This document shows positions 33,530 to 45,246 of a stretch of DNA of 64,000 bases, piece by piece (the stretch's first letter is position 1; each line of letters opens with the position of its first letter). The notes beneath the pieces are model-generated. The model was not told the origin of the DNA. It was given only the letters and a program-made list of their open reading frames with translations, and searched no databases. Both the position numbers and the translations under genes were made by a program. The DNA lies in assembly GCA_945643635.1 (NCBI GenBank), contig CALZFC010000103.1, forward strand, positions 551,501-615,500, written 5' to 3'. Origin of the DNA: Allodiplogaster sudhausi (taxonomy: Eukaryota; Nematoda; Chromadorea; Rhabditida; Diplogasteridae).

Positions 33530-34523
33530 TCAGGGACCCATTGTGACCGAGCAGACCGCCTTGGTGATGTTGGCGGGTGCCTGACCGGACCGCCAGCCAG
33601 TGCCGTCGGCAGCACACACGAGCATTACGGTCGTGGTCATGCCAGGCATGGAGGGGGGCAACGCCATATTGTTGAGCTAATCATTTTGACAGTTAAATAT
33701 GAATAGACGTTAAAAAAAACTATTTTGAACTTCTCGCCTCCATACCGTTAACGGAATTCGAAATTTAGAGTGGGCTTTCAAATGGAGTGAGCACACGAAA
33801 ACTTTACATACACATATTGACAATTTGTTCAAACAATAAATATGTATATGTAAAAATATTCTTGAGACTGTCTTTTAAGGCAAATCAGAAAAATGATAGA
33901 AGTGTTTGAAACGATTTGAAAGAAAAATATTATACATATCGGCAAACCTCGATGATCGGAACCATTCCGGTGCAGGTGAGGGTAAATGTGTTGCAGCCAT
34001 TCGCGTCCATGCCCATCACCCTGGAATCGAAGTCCTTCTCGCCCGGCCTGGCACTGGGCGCCAGATCCACCATCATCTCGGTGCATATCCCGCAGCGGGC
34101 TAAGCGTGTGAGATGTAGAAAGATGTATAAAGATAGTACATTTGGTTTTTTTTGCTAGAATTTACATACTAGGAAAAAAACGAGAATTTTTCAGTCTCGC
34201 TTTTCTAGCATAACAACATCTCGATCGCGATAATCATGCAAAGAGAATGAAAATTGTTATTTTTTCTATTCCTTTAAAGTTTTCATGCGAAAGTATAGTA
34301 TGTGGGATGGAAAAGTGTAAAAGTCCTAAACAACAACAAACATTCTCTCGCTCTCTATTACTCTCCTCTCTCTCTCATTTCTCTTTCTCTCTCTCATGTC
34401 CATATTTACACATAGTAGTCGTCGTAGTAGGGATGGGCGCTGTGGTCGGTCGGACGCATATGCAGACGGCAGAAGCGAGGCAGCAATGAACATCGCAAAA
34501 ACGGCCATTCTAGGGTGCGACAT
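33530..34523 (-). CDS. Secreted C6-domain protein (copy 2)
   Basis: Three exons: about 34412-34523, 33948-34099 and 33530-33676 (about 136 residues, phases agree). The start at 34521-34523 gives [21 protein letters not shown], a signal peptide. The C6-domain parts read CGICTEMMVDLAP, GMDANGCNTFTLTCTG and LVCAADGTGW, ending SVTMGP. Compared with copy 3, ten bases (TGTGGCGCCG) are missing directly after the signal peptide, so the linker is read in another frame and loses its first Cys. The exon phase is still right, so the domain stays in frame. It lies head to head with copy 3. Confidence 0.75.
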
Positions 34524-34689
34524 AGCAATCTGAAATCTCATTTATACAATGCAGGACTTCACGACAACGATTGAACTGATTATTAATTGTAATAGGTTTT
34601 ATTATTTGTTTATTATGAAGAAAATCAATGCGCGATCTACTTTAAGGAAAGTAATGAAAAGTTTTGTTAGAATTAATGTTGATTATGCA

Positions 34690-34915
34690 TATCATACTTT
34701 TAATTTATTTACAGCTAAAATGTACAATTCACTTGGCAAGGAGAAAAGTTCAATACGCACAAATGGAACGATAGGAACAAGCACAGTTTGCAAGCTTCCT
34801 CAAGAAAGAGTGGAATGAAGATGGCTTGGATTTTCACTATGCCTTTGCCCTTTTAAAGGATCTTATCAGGCGAACAGTCTAGCGAACCATACGCTGGAAC
34901 ACTCTCAACATCGTG
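34690..34915. repeat. Left arm of palindromic spacer between two C6-domain genes
   Basis: Reverse complement of about 35335-35560 with moderate divergence. Shared stretches include 'cacaaatggaacgataggaa' and 'gcctttgcccttttaaagga'. The arms end near the two gene starts, so they may carry the promoters of both genes. Confidence 0.85.
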
Positions 34916-35144
34916 TCAGTCTCGTCCTTTTTTAAATACTCCGGATAACCCGCAGCAAGGGGTGTCCCGGGATGAGGAAAGAAACATTGAAAAAGTGAAA
35001 CGACAAGGCCTAAGGAGGACCTCCCGATTGAGGATTTGGAAAAACGGGCGTGGAGACAATAGAATGTGTAAATAAAACAAGTGAATGAGAGCCATGGTGT
35101 GAACGAGAGGGAGGAACAAAAAGGAAGAGAAATAGAGAGACAAA

Positions 35145-35222
35145 TAAGAGAGAGAGAGAGAGCCGAAAGAGAGAGAAAGAGAGAGAGAGAGAGAGAGGGA
35201 GGGAGAGAGAGAGGGAGAGAGA
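35145..35222. repeat. (GA)n microsatellite at the centre of the palindromic spacer
   Basis: An imperfect GA run with AAAGAGAG and GGGAGGG interruptions lies between the two inverted arms. Confidence 0.9.
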
Positions 35223-35721
35223 CTGATTACGAGCAAGTGAGCGAGACGCCAAACGATTGGAGAAATAGAAAGTTGAAAGAGATCGAGAAAGAGCGAGAAA
35301 GGAAAAAATAAAAGGAAGAGGGTGAAAAGGTGTAGTGAGTGTTCCAGCGTATGTTGCGCTTAAGATTCTTCGCCTGTTAAAATCCTTTAAAAGGGCAAAG
35401 GCATAGTGAATGAACATCCAGGCCGTCTTCATTCCACTCTCTCGTACGAAACGGGCAAACTGTGCTTGTTCCTATCGTTCCATTTGTGCGTATGGAACCG
35501 TTCTCCTTTGGCTACACAACTGAACATTTTATCCTTTAATAAATTTATAGTAAGATACGTATAATCAACATTAATGGTATCTTATTTTTTATTACATTCC
35601 TCCAAGCAAGTCCCGCATGGTATATTCTTCCTTATAAACTGCATCTCTTACAATTAGTGAAGAGCTCCATCATTGTTTTCGAATTCTATAGTGTATGAAT
35701 GATATTTCAGCTTCGTCTGCC

Positions 35722-36580
35722 ATGTCGCACCCTAGAATGGCCGTGTTTTCGATGTGCATCGCTGCCTTGCTTCAGCCGGCTGCGTATGCGTGTGGCGCCG
35801 TCCGCCCGACCACAACGCTAAATCCTATCAGTATGTGAAATATATCATAAAGAGAGAGAGAGAGAGAGAGATAGAGAGATAGAGAGAGCGAGTGTTTGTA
35901 GTTAGCTGAAAACGTTGAAGGAATTGAAAAATTATTGTTCTTCTTGCTAGAATGACAATATTTTAGTTTTTTTTAGTAAGCACATTTTGACAAAACAAAT
36001 GTATATTTCTACATTTCGCACGGCTTAGACGCCTGCGCCACATGCAGCCCAACGCTGGTGAATCTTATGCCCGGCACCGGCGCTGGCGAGATGAATTTCA
36101 CAAGCGCCATAATGGGCATGGACGCCAATGGCTGCGACACTTTCAACCTCACGTGCACCGGCACGAATCCGGCGAATATTGAGGTTTGCTGACATGGAGT
36201 TTTTTTAAAGGTTTTTTTTGTCAAATCTTTTCCAAGATTTCTTTCATTTTTTCTAATTTCCTTTAAAGCACAGACTCATTTATTGTTTGAACAAAATGTT
36301 CAAAGCTGACGCATGAACTGCACGACAGTTTTTGTGTCAATTCATTTGAATTCTCATAGTTCTTTTTGGATAGTTTTCTGGCCTACTTTTATTCATAATT
36401 GATTCTCATCATGAACAGTTCAACGGTGGCACTGCGGGGACCGTTATGGGAGAGAACGGCGCGAATACTGTTAACGTAACACTCGTGTGCGCGGCCGACG
36501 GCACAGGATGGCGGAACGGCGCGAACCAGACCATCAACATCACCAGGGCCGTCTGCTCGACTTCCACACGGATGCCCTAA
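35722..36580 (+). CDS. Secreted C6-domain protein (copy 3)
   Basis: Three exons: 35722-35830, 36029-36183 and 36419-36580 (109+155+162 nt, 141 residues). ATG at 35722 begins MSHPRMAVFSMCIAALLQPA, a signal peptide, then a short Thr/Pro linker. The C6 domain has CATCSPTLVNL, GMDANGCDTFNLTCTG, VTLVCAADGTGW and a final AVCS, giving the expected paired Cys pattern. N-glycosylation-like NVT, NQT and NIT sites occur. Stop TAA at 36578-36580. Of the three copies this one has the shortest linker and looks closest to the ancestral form. Role unknown; extracellular by signal peptide. Confidence 0.85.
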
Positions 36581-38010
36581 AATCCCCTGATGGGTCTCAA
36601 AACGATCCCGAAAGGGTTCCCAGCTCCATTTCTTACAATTAGCTATGGTATGTTACATAGCTATAGCTAGTTGTCCATTAGAGGCTAGTGTTAGGAAGTT
36701 GTAGTCGTCTTCTTATTTAAAATTTTTTTGTTGCTGTTGTCGTTTTTGCGAATTTTGTACACGGATTGAGTGAGCATCCGTAAGCTCCGCCCTTAAAGTT
36801 AGCGGATTATTGTTTCTGGTGTGAACATATTAATGCGGCAATAAATAACAAAAAAAAAGCTATTAAAAGCCCGACTTGTCTGCTTGTGAAAAAGGCAAAT
36901 ATGAAAATGGCTCGGTGGAAGAAGCAAGTAACATTGGTGAAGCTGTACTCGTGACAAGCGATTGGCCTATCGCCTATACATTCTAGTAAGATGTAAGAGT
37001 GCGCAATTTCTCTTTTGCATCGTTTTAATGGAAATTCATATGCAAGTGGGACACCTTCTGATCGAAGGTTGATGGGGTCTTTTTTTCCTCTCTTTTTCCC
37101 AGCCATTTCTTTTTGCTTTGAAGCTAAGAGAACTAGCAAGAGAATATTTAAGTTATTTTCTTTCTGACCACAAAAATTTTCTTATTTATTTTGTATTTGC
37201 ACGTTTAAGGAAGAAGAACCTTACAATAAGTGTTTTTTTATGTGAAGAGAACGGACTCGAGAGCAAACGGGGTCAACAAAGCAGCGAAAACGAAAGATGG
37301 CCATGCCTTTAGTGAACAGCCGAGAACTGGGGTCAACGCTGGAATCCCGCGCGGGGCCGACCACGGCCGGATTCTGTCGGCATCCTCTGGCGACCCTTGA
37401 GCACAAAGTAAGCACAAAATCGAGGCCATTTACACACTCTCCACAAGCTCTCTCTCCTGTTGCTATCCCATCGAACACTTTCTCCTTGCCATCACATTTC
37501 AACTGTTCTAGCCGTAAATAAATATAGAATTTAATTTAAAGTATGTGCCACGCGTCAATAAAATCGTTGTTTTTGGTGGTTTTTCAGATTTTCTACACGA
37601 AATGAGATGCTCCTCCAATCAAGTTAAGCAGATATTGTTTCCAGTGTTGTATATCTGTTTAACAGCAATTTATATGACGCGATTTGCGAGAGTATCAAAA
37701 TGGCCGGGGACCCGGCAAAAATAGATTTCGCTTTAAAGTGCTTTATAGGTACTTTTTAACACGGCGAAACGATTGGAATTGGTCCGGGAGTCTGAAAACG
37801 TCATTTTGGCGAGTTGTGCGCGGTTCAAAATACGAGTGCTCGGTGAGACTTGCCGAGATGGCCGCACGTTCGCGCTCGCTGATTCGCGCATAAGAAAGCA
37901 ATATCAATGAAAATTGTATCATAAGTGAATAAGATAGTGCTTTATAGATCTGCTAAAATAGAATTTGAAAAGTTTTTTTTAAATTATAATGATGAATATT
38001 ACTCTTTTAG
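36581..38010. other. Gene-free stretch with a dispersed 220-bp repeat
   Basis: About 37670-37895 resembles 46455-46675 and 57215-57440: 'gagagtat...', then GGGA.TCTGAAAACG, GCGAGTT and ATGGCCG..CGTTCGCG. No MATH exons lie here, although the BTB exons of a plus-strand gene follow. Confidence 0.6.
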
Positions 38011-39325
38011 TTTGAAGAAAACGAGTTTACGGCCCCTCAACCTTATCTTACGGACGTCGCGCTCATCGTTGAGGAGAAGCCACTTCATGTCTGCAAACAG
38101 GTATATCCATTTTTTTCTTGAAAAGTTAACAATTTTCTTGTTTTGATTTGCAATAAATCCTCAACTTCAATAAATCTTTAGCCAAGCTTTGCAAACGTTT
38201 TAAATTCTTTCTTCTGGATACATAATTGTGCAACAGGCCAGATTCAAATGAGAAAAAGGGTGTGTTCAATGATTAACAGAGAAACAAATTGGACTGCTTC
38301 AGTTTTTGGCGCTCTATTCGCCAGTCTTCAACCGCATGTTCTTCGGCGAATTTGCCGAGAAGAAGGAGATTCCACTTGAAGACGTCAAGTACGACGAGTT
38401 CGTTGAACTTCTCCACCAGATCTACCCATCTCGCAAGCCGATCAGAGGTTTTTGCAACTTAGCTCGATAATAGCATGTCCAAGAAGGTTGTTGAAAAGGG
38501 TAAAGAAACGTGGGATTCATTATTAACATCAGAAAAAGAGTATTTAAAATGTCCATAAGAGTTGCTTTATGAGATATCGATTGGAGCTAGTTTAAAATGA
38601 CCTTTCCGCTACCACGGGTTACTATTAATTGTTTACTTGTTATTAATTTTGGAATTATGTTGTCGAAAGCAAAATCCGCTAAAAAATACTTGTACACATA
38701 TGCGCCTTACAAACAGTGCTGAAGAAGGGCGGTTCATGCACCATATTGTATTCCCCCCAAATGTGATTTTTGATCGAAAACATGATTTTTTTTTGGCTTT
38801 GCACCACACAACCTCCCCCTGTGCATTCGTGCACAGGACCTTGTTCAACAACGCGTACAAGATAATGGTAAATAAGGTATGAAATATATGGCATATTTCA
38901 TACCATATATTGAACGGGGGCTTAACTAAAAAAATTTTCTAACTCTACATGTCCCATGTATTTTCCTGTATAACCATCCATTCCCTTGAGCTGGCACTGT
39001 CGAGTTTCTTCTCCGGCTCGCCGACCGATTCAACGTTCGAGATGTGCTGTGCGAATGTGAGAACTTCTTGTGTGGCGCAGAGAGCGGCGAGATTCCGATC
39101 GAGTCCAAGCTACTCATGGCAGAGCGATATCAACTCGGCCGTCTCATGGTAACTTCTCGAGTGATATGGATAAAAGAAGTGAATAACTGCTATTTTCAGT
39201 CCTTCTGTTTCAACTCGCTGAAGACGATCAAGGACATCAGGATCCTCAGGGGTAAGAAGGAGTGCAGCGAACTCTCGGACAAGACGAAGGCGGCGCTGTT
39301 CGACAGGACTCTCGAGCTGTGCTGA
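38011..39325 (+). pseudogene. Plus-strand BTB-BACK gene lacking MATH exons
   Basis: Four exons: 38011-38100 (NEFTAPQP, then LTDVALIVEEKPLHVCKQ), 38303-38447 (FLALYSPVFNRMFFGEFAEK, PLEDVKYDEFVELLHQIYP), 38991-39148 (LADRFNVRDVL, CECENFLCGAE) and 39200-39325 (FCFNSLKTIKDIRIL), stop TGA 39323-39325. Introns are canonical and all exons open. Exon 5 here is 90 nt and starts in phase 0, while sisters have 94 or 97 nt in phase 2, so the normal junction to a MATH exon is lost and I find no start codon. It is the only family member on the plus strand and belongs to the inverted segment ending near 39950. It may be expressed as a BTB-only protein from an unseen first exon. Confidence 0.7.
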
Positions 39326-39810
39326 GAGAGTTGTTTTCCTCCTCCACTACTTTCCCTCGTTCCACTGCCTTTTTTCTTCTTGATCTCTTGCTCTTTTACC
39401 GTCTCCTTTTGATTAATTGATTACTTCACCAGTTATCATTACAAGGAGATCCGTTATCATCCAAGTGTTGTTGTTGTTTTTTTTTTAATTTGTAGCCTTA
39501 AATTGATTTTTTTTTGCTCATTTAGCAATATCCGGCTTTGTGTAGCCTCATAGGCTTTTACTTGCCTCGTTCGAATTCGCAAGTTTCCATTCGATTCGAT
39601 AAATTTTCCGCGATATTTTGACGAAGTGAGGTGTTGGGCAAAATCGGTGTCCATCTACCGTATGCCTGTCGTTGGCCTTTATTTACGAACCGTGATTATT
39701 TTTACTGAGCTTTTAAATATTATTTCAGCCTAATTTTGATTTTCAAATGCGCAAGCTGATGTATAAGAAATCGTAGTCCTTTTGTGCTGGTAGTTGCTCT
39801 TGCCCTATAA
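38590..39810. repeat. Right arm of the inverted segmental duplication
   Basis: Reverse complement of 1045-2262. The similarity to cluster DNA continues to about 39948, where a 5'-leader piece of another MATH-BTB gene (GCCGATCCAGTTCCACAGCT) abuts the minus-strand gene at an apparent breakpoint. Confidence 0.85.
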
Positions 39811-39945
39811 AAAGTTGATGAGGAAAACAATAATACGGTTCTTTATCTATGTCCTTAACTTTTAGTTTATGTTTCCATTTCGTATTCATTCCTCATTCTT
39901 TCCTCTCTGCAGGCCGATCCAGTTCCACAGCTCGTGCAATCGCCA

Positions 39946-41896
39946 TGTCTCGCACGCGCGCAGCACCACGCTCAGGTTGTAGAAGTCAGCCACGCAGAGA
40001 AGGCCTTCCACTGTGTCGGCTAAACATACGTATATTACAACACTAAAAAGTCTTATAGACTTATTAAATGCTTAATTTTGTAACCTCTCGTCTTACATAT
40101 TTTTTTAAATAAATTTATTCTTGACATCCTATTAATGCTCTTGTCGACGAGCTACACATGAAAAAGAACCTGTGACGGGCTTGCGAGACGGGTACATCAC
40201 GAGGAGAACTCGTCGTACGTGACGTCCGGAAGTGGAATTTCCTTCTTTGTCTTCTCGACAAAGTCCGAGAAGAACATCGAGTTGAAGTAGGGCGAGTGGT
40301 GGGCGAGGTACTGAAAAAATAATGTTTGGGAATAAAAGATCTGAAAAAAAGACGTTCATAAACGATACGAAGTCTTGGAGCAATAAAAGGATAACACAGT
40401 TAAGGAAGATGGCTTTAGCGAGGGTTTGAATGGTAAAATTGGATAGCAATAGAGAGACGAGATACCGTCTTGCTGACATGAAGTGGCTTCTCCTCGACAA
40501 TGAGAACGACGTCCGTGAGATTCGGTTGAGGGGCCGTGAAGTCGCAGAGAGTCGGCATTCTGAAAAGGTAAATAATTACTTTAGAAAATAGAGAACAACA
40601 AGTAAGGGGAAAAAGAGGGGTCCGAACCGGACCAGCCAAACAATTTTTGGGACCCGAACATTTACATTTTTGGCTTACCCACCCTATTTTCCTCGAAAAA
40701 ATGCCCTTAAATCAAAGGGAAATTTTTTTTACAATAACATACAGCAAGCCGATGACTTTCTTGACGGTGACCGTCGCCTCGACCACGACGCCGCCGTCCT
40801 CTTCGCGGATGAAGCCATTCTCAGGGTCCAACACCTTGTCCCAGGCGATGAACGACGGATATCCCAAGCCACGCCGCTTGGCGTTGTAGGTGCTCACAGC
40901 CTGAAGACATGTATTGTACATATATGAAATTTAATTTGACAGTGAAGATTGACGCAATTCCAAATTCTAATCGAGACAATGGCTTTATTTCTTTTCTACA
41001 ACCACTACTCAATCCAAGTGCATCTCATGGTTTGCCAATTTATTGCCGTATGGCAGTAATTTACGCATCGTAAAATAGAAATTGCATTGATATTGTAAGG
41101 TAATAAAGAATGATACAACGATTTGGAGATATTCTGTTCACGACTACACTAACCGGTCCTTTGCTGTACGGCTTCTGGTCGACCTTCTGCGACAGCAGAT
41201 TGAAGAATACGGAAGCTTCGCAGCTCCAGTGCGGAGTATTGTTGTCCTTGTTGCAGTAAACGAAGGGGGAAAGCTGCTTGATATTCGAAGTGCGCTCCGA
41301 GCACTCCGAGTCCACAAGCAAACTCCTGCACGATTATTCAAAGATTCTTAGATTAACACTATTAGAATGAATTACCTCAGATACTGGATACGAGTCCTTT
41401 AATTTTTTCAAACGAAATATCATAATTTCACTACATCCGCAACACGTGAAAAGGGAAACTGCTGCTGTGTGTCATTAACTCTTAATAAACTGACTCATAA
41501 AAAGGTAAACATACCAAGGCATGTTGGCGATGAAGACAACCGGCGATTCGACTCGCGTCTCCAGCTCGGCCAGTTTCGGCACGACCAGTCGAATCTTGCT
41601 TAGCGCAATTGGATTCTCTCCTTCTACTGCCTTTTGTAGCTTCTTTCGAAGGAACTCTAGTAAATTGAGAAATGACAATCTTTCCCACAAATGCTAACAA
41701 GGATTCATGTCAAACAAAGAGCGTTAGGGTTTAAAAATTTGATCTAATTTTCCACACCGTTGACAAGGTTCCACAACTTTTTAAAGACCTTTTTTGTCTT
41801 AAATTTTTTTAAAGATTCTTTGTCATAAACGAATTAAAAAAACATTAAGTAACCTGAGGCAGATATTCGGGCTCGTTTTCTTGTGGGGGGAGGCAT
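39946..41896 (-). pseudogene. MATH-BTB gene cut off in exon 7 by an inversion breakpoint
   Basis: Exons 1-6: 41854-41896 (MPPPTRKRARISAS, basic), 41515-41626, 41154-41325, 40743-40900 (MATH, ending GGVVVEATVTVKKVIG), 40466-40559 (DFTAPQPNLTDVVLIVEE) and 40170-40311 (BTB). Exon 7 starts at 40019 (GLLCVADFYNLSVVL) but runs into inverted leader sequence near 39948, so the BACK end and exon 8 are missing. Exon 6 carries a 1-base insertion (GACTTTTGTCGAG versus GACTTTGCCGAG) and, further on, a 10-base deletion. Together they keep the frame open but replace about 25 residues of the BTB fold with unrelated sequence. It is probably not functional. Confidence 0.8.
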
Positions 41897-42101
41897 GTCG
41901 CTTAAAGAAGCAGCGGGAGTAACTCTGCAAATGTTACAAAAAGTGAAAGTAAGATAAATGAAATAATTTCAAATTCTCCTATATTGCCGCACAAATAGTA
42001 AGCGGGAAAGAAAAGTTAAAGTTACATTTTTGGTTACTCACCCTATTTTCCTCGAAAAAATACCCTTACTTCAAAGGAAAATTTTTTTTACAATCACATA
42101 C

Positions 42102-44732
42102 GGCAAGCCGATGAGTTTCTTGACGGTGACAGTAGCCTCCACCACGATGACGCCGTCCACTTCGCGGATGAAGCCATTCGCAGGGTCCAGCACCTTGTCC
42201 CATGAGATGAACGACCGATATCCCCAGCCATGTTGCTTGGAGTTGTAGGTGTCCACAAACTGAAAACATTATTGAACATACATGAAATGTAATTTGATAG
42301 CGTAGATTGACGCAATTCCAAATTCTAATCGAGATAATGGCTTTATTTCTTCTCTACAACCACTACTCAATCCAAGTGCATCTCATGGTTTGCCAATTTA
42401 CTGCCGTACGCACAGGGGTCACACCCCATATAAAAATTTGCGTGATTTTAAGTTCACCAAATATGAGATGCTACACCGCCGCAACAAGTCATGAGTTTTC
42501 CGCTCAGGACCACCTCTTTGTGAAATAGAAGAAAATTACCGTTTTTAGGACCCGTGTGATACACGAGCCATACTAACTTTGCTACGTGGTGTGCTTTGAA
42601 AGTGTAGTTTTCGAACGGTTGAAAATTGTTAAATGTGGTCTAGAAAATACCGTTAGTGATATTCATCCCACAGGAATTTTAAAGGGGGCCCACGTATGCT
42701 GAATAGGGGGCCACACCGGGGTGCGACCACGCCGTGGCCCCTCATTCCGCACTCGCGCAGCCACCCTTTACCCAAGCAACCTCGCCGTGGCCCCTGATTC
42801 TGCTTGTGGTGGCCACTAATGCTTTTTGACGTTGAAATGAGGCCACAAGGGGGTTTATCTAGTGTAAAAGTACGGTTGTTTTCCGATGTTTTTAAAAACG
42901 AGAAGGACGCTGCACTAAAATATTACTCGCCATGGACTTTTTGCATGTGCTGTTCATTATGTATTTTAGCTTCTGACTTAATTAGTTTGTTTTTCATGGT
43001 TTGCGATGGCTTGCAAACGAAAATGCGACTACAGGATGGGATCGAGGCGGCCCAACTGCAATTAGTCGCGTAACTTTAACAGGTCAGCGCTGTTTTGTTT
43101 ACTTTAAGTTCGCTGCGATGATTTTTTTGAAGACGGTGCTGCACCTTGCGAGATCGAGCGCGACCTGTTCCGCGGCGAGAGAGACACTGAAGATGGGGAC
43201 AGCGATGGATGTTTTGGAAGAAGACTACGGCGTGTCGTTCGCACGAGGTCAACTGCTCCAGTAATGATTTTTTTTAAACTTCAAAGCTACTCTTCCAGTG
43301 TGCGGTGATGAGCGACTGGTATCTGCGCAGGCTGGATGGGACAGGCAGGGAGGCCATTCTTCCCCAAGAAGTGCAGTGTTGGACAAGACTTGCGATCTTT
43401 CCTTGCCGCCGAGATAGATAACGCCCCCTTGCCCGTTCATTTTCCGCATGTTAGGATTCCCGTTTTGATTGTCATGTGATTCTGGTAACTAGAAGAATAA
43501 ATGTACTTGTCAAGTGATGAAAGCAGGCACGAGAAAAGCAATGAATAAGGGGCAGCGAACGGTATGATAAGGGGCCCGGATGAGCTGGATAGGGGGCCCA
43601 GGTATGTGGAAAAGGGGGCGCTACAACGGAGAATAAGGGGCCCCTGTTCGTTGTATAAGTGGCCACGACGTAGTCTTTCGGGAGCTTACGCGCTTGATCA
43701 GGGGCCCCGGCTAGCAGAATGAGGGGCCCACGCCGGGTGGATTAGGGGCCAAAATGGGTTCTCTCTTGGCCGCTAAAAATCGCACGTCGTGGCCCCTTAT
43801 TCCCCATGCATGGGCCCCCTTTAAAATTCCTGTGCCGTGATTCACACTTTATATGGCAACTTTTGGACAGGTGTAACCCCTGTGCGTACGGCAGTAATTT
43901 ATGCATCGTAAAATAGAAATTGCATTGATTTTGTAAGGTAATAAAGATTGTATACAACGATTTGGAGATATTTTGTTCGCGACTACACTAACCGGTCCTT
44001 GGCTGTGCGGCTTCTGGACCTTCTGCGACAGCAGATTGAAGAATACGAAAGCTTCGCAGCTCCAGTGCGGACCCTTGTTGTCCTTGTTGCAGTAGACGTA
44101 GACGGAAAGCTGCTTGATATTCGAGGTGCGCTCCGAGCACTCCGACATCACTTCCAAACTCCTGCACGATTATTTAAAGATTCTTAGATTAACACTATTT
44201 GAATGAATTATTCTCAGATATTGGACCCGAGTCCTTTAATTTTTTCAAACGAAGTGTCATAATTTCACTGCATCCGCAACACGTGTAAGGAAAATTGCTG
44301 CTGTGTCAATGACTCTTAATAAACTTACTCATAAAAAGGTAAACATACCAAGGCATGCTGGCGATGTAGACAACCGGCGATTCGACTCGCGTCTCCAGCT
44401 CGGCCAGTTTCGGCACGACCAGCCGAATCTTGCCTAGCGCAATTGGATTCTCTTCTTCTCCTGCAATTTTGTAGATTCTTTCGAAGGAACTCTAGTAAAT
44501 TGAGAAATGACTATCTTTCCCACAAATGCTAAACAGGATTCATATCAGACAAAGAGCGCTAGGGTTTAAAAATTTGATCTAATTTTAATCACCGTTAACA
44601 AGGTTCCACAACTTTTTAAAGACCTTTTTTGTCTTAAAAATTCTTTAAAGATTCTTTGTCTTAAACGAATTAAGAAAACATTAAGTAACCTGAGGCAGAT
44701 ATACGGGCTCGTTTGTTTGTGGGGGGAGACAT
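42102..44732 (-). pseudogene. MATH-only copy split by a transposon
   Basis: Exons 1-4: 44690-44732 (MSPPTNKRARISAS), 44349-44460, 43993-44161 (169 nt, one codon shorter than sisters) and 42102-42259 (GWGYRSFISWDKVLDP). All are open with canonical splice sites. Intron 3 holds the 1474-bp element 42411-43884. No BTB exon follows: the next exon to the left (41854) is already exon 1 of the neighbouring copy. It could give a MATH-only protein, but the broken tail suggests a remnant. Confidence 0.75.
42411..43884. mobile_element. Non-autonomous DNA transposon with CACAGGGGT ends and 6-bp target duplication
   Basis: The ends are inverted: CACAGGGGTCACACC on the left and CACAGGGGTTACACC read inwards from 43884. 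CGTACG flanks both sides (42405-42410 and 43885-43890). Sister introns have an uninterrupted GCCGTATGGCAG at this site, which confirms a 6-bp duplication. The interior is packed with GGGGCC-type motifs on both strands near each end (CACAGGAATTTTAAAGGGGG is subterminal on both sides). No transposase is seen. IS3EU and Dada superfamilies make 6- to 7-bp duplications (family knowledge), but assignment is open. Confidence 0.9.
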
Positions 44733-45085
44733 GTCGCTTAAAGAAGCAGCTGGAGTAACTCTGCAAATGTTACAAAAAGTGAAAGCAAGATAAATGAAAT
44801 ATTTTCAAATTCTCCTATATTACCGCACTACTGGTGAGCGGGAAAGAAAAGTGAGGTAGCAAGAGCACACAAAGGATTACGATTTCTCATATATCAGCTT
44901 ACACGTTTGAAAATTAAATTTTTTTTTCTAAAATTAGCTTCATAGCGGGAAAAAAGCCGGCAAAAAAATGTTCCCCCTTGGGGGGGGGGCGGGATTTTCA
45001 ACGGGATTTTGCCCATTATTTGGTAAAATAAAAGATTTAAAAAAGTTAAATATAAACTAATAAACGAAGAAAAAAGATAAGATAC

Positions 45086-45246
45086 GATTCGAAGACGACT
45101 TTGGTGACAGTGAGGACAGCCTCGATGGTGATGCCGCCGTCCGACTCTCGGATGAAGCCCTCTTCCGGCTTGAGCACGTTCTCCCACTTCATGAACTTCG
45201 GGAAGCCACGGTTGTACTCCTTCACGTTGAAATTGCGGTTGACGAG
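45086..45246 (-). pseudogene. Orphan fourth MATH exon of a diverged family member
   Basis: An open 161-nt exon between GAG acceptor and GTATC donor encodes KFMKWENVLKPEEGFIRE and GGITIEAVLTVTKVV, a diverged version of MATH exon 4. No neighbouring exon belongs to it. A 3-base difference in length and divergent sequence mark it as from another subfamily. Confidence 0.7.

Noticed and set aside
36807..37139. 110-residue minus-strand frame with hydrophobic C-terminus
   Set aside because: No splice partners, no recognised motif and AT-rich composition; likely chance.
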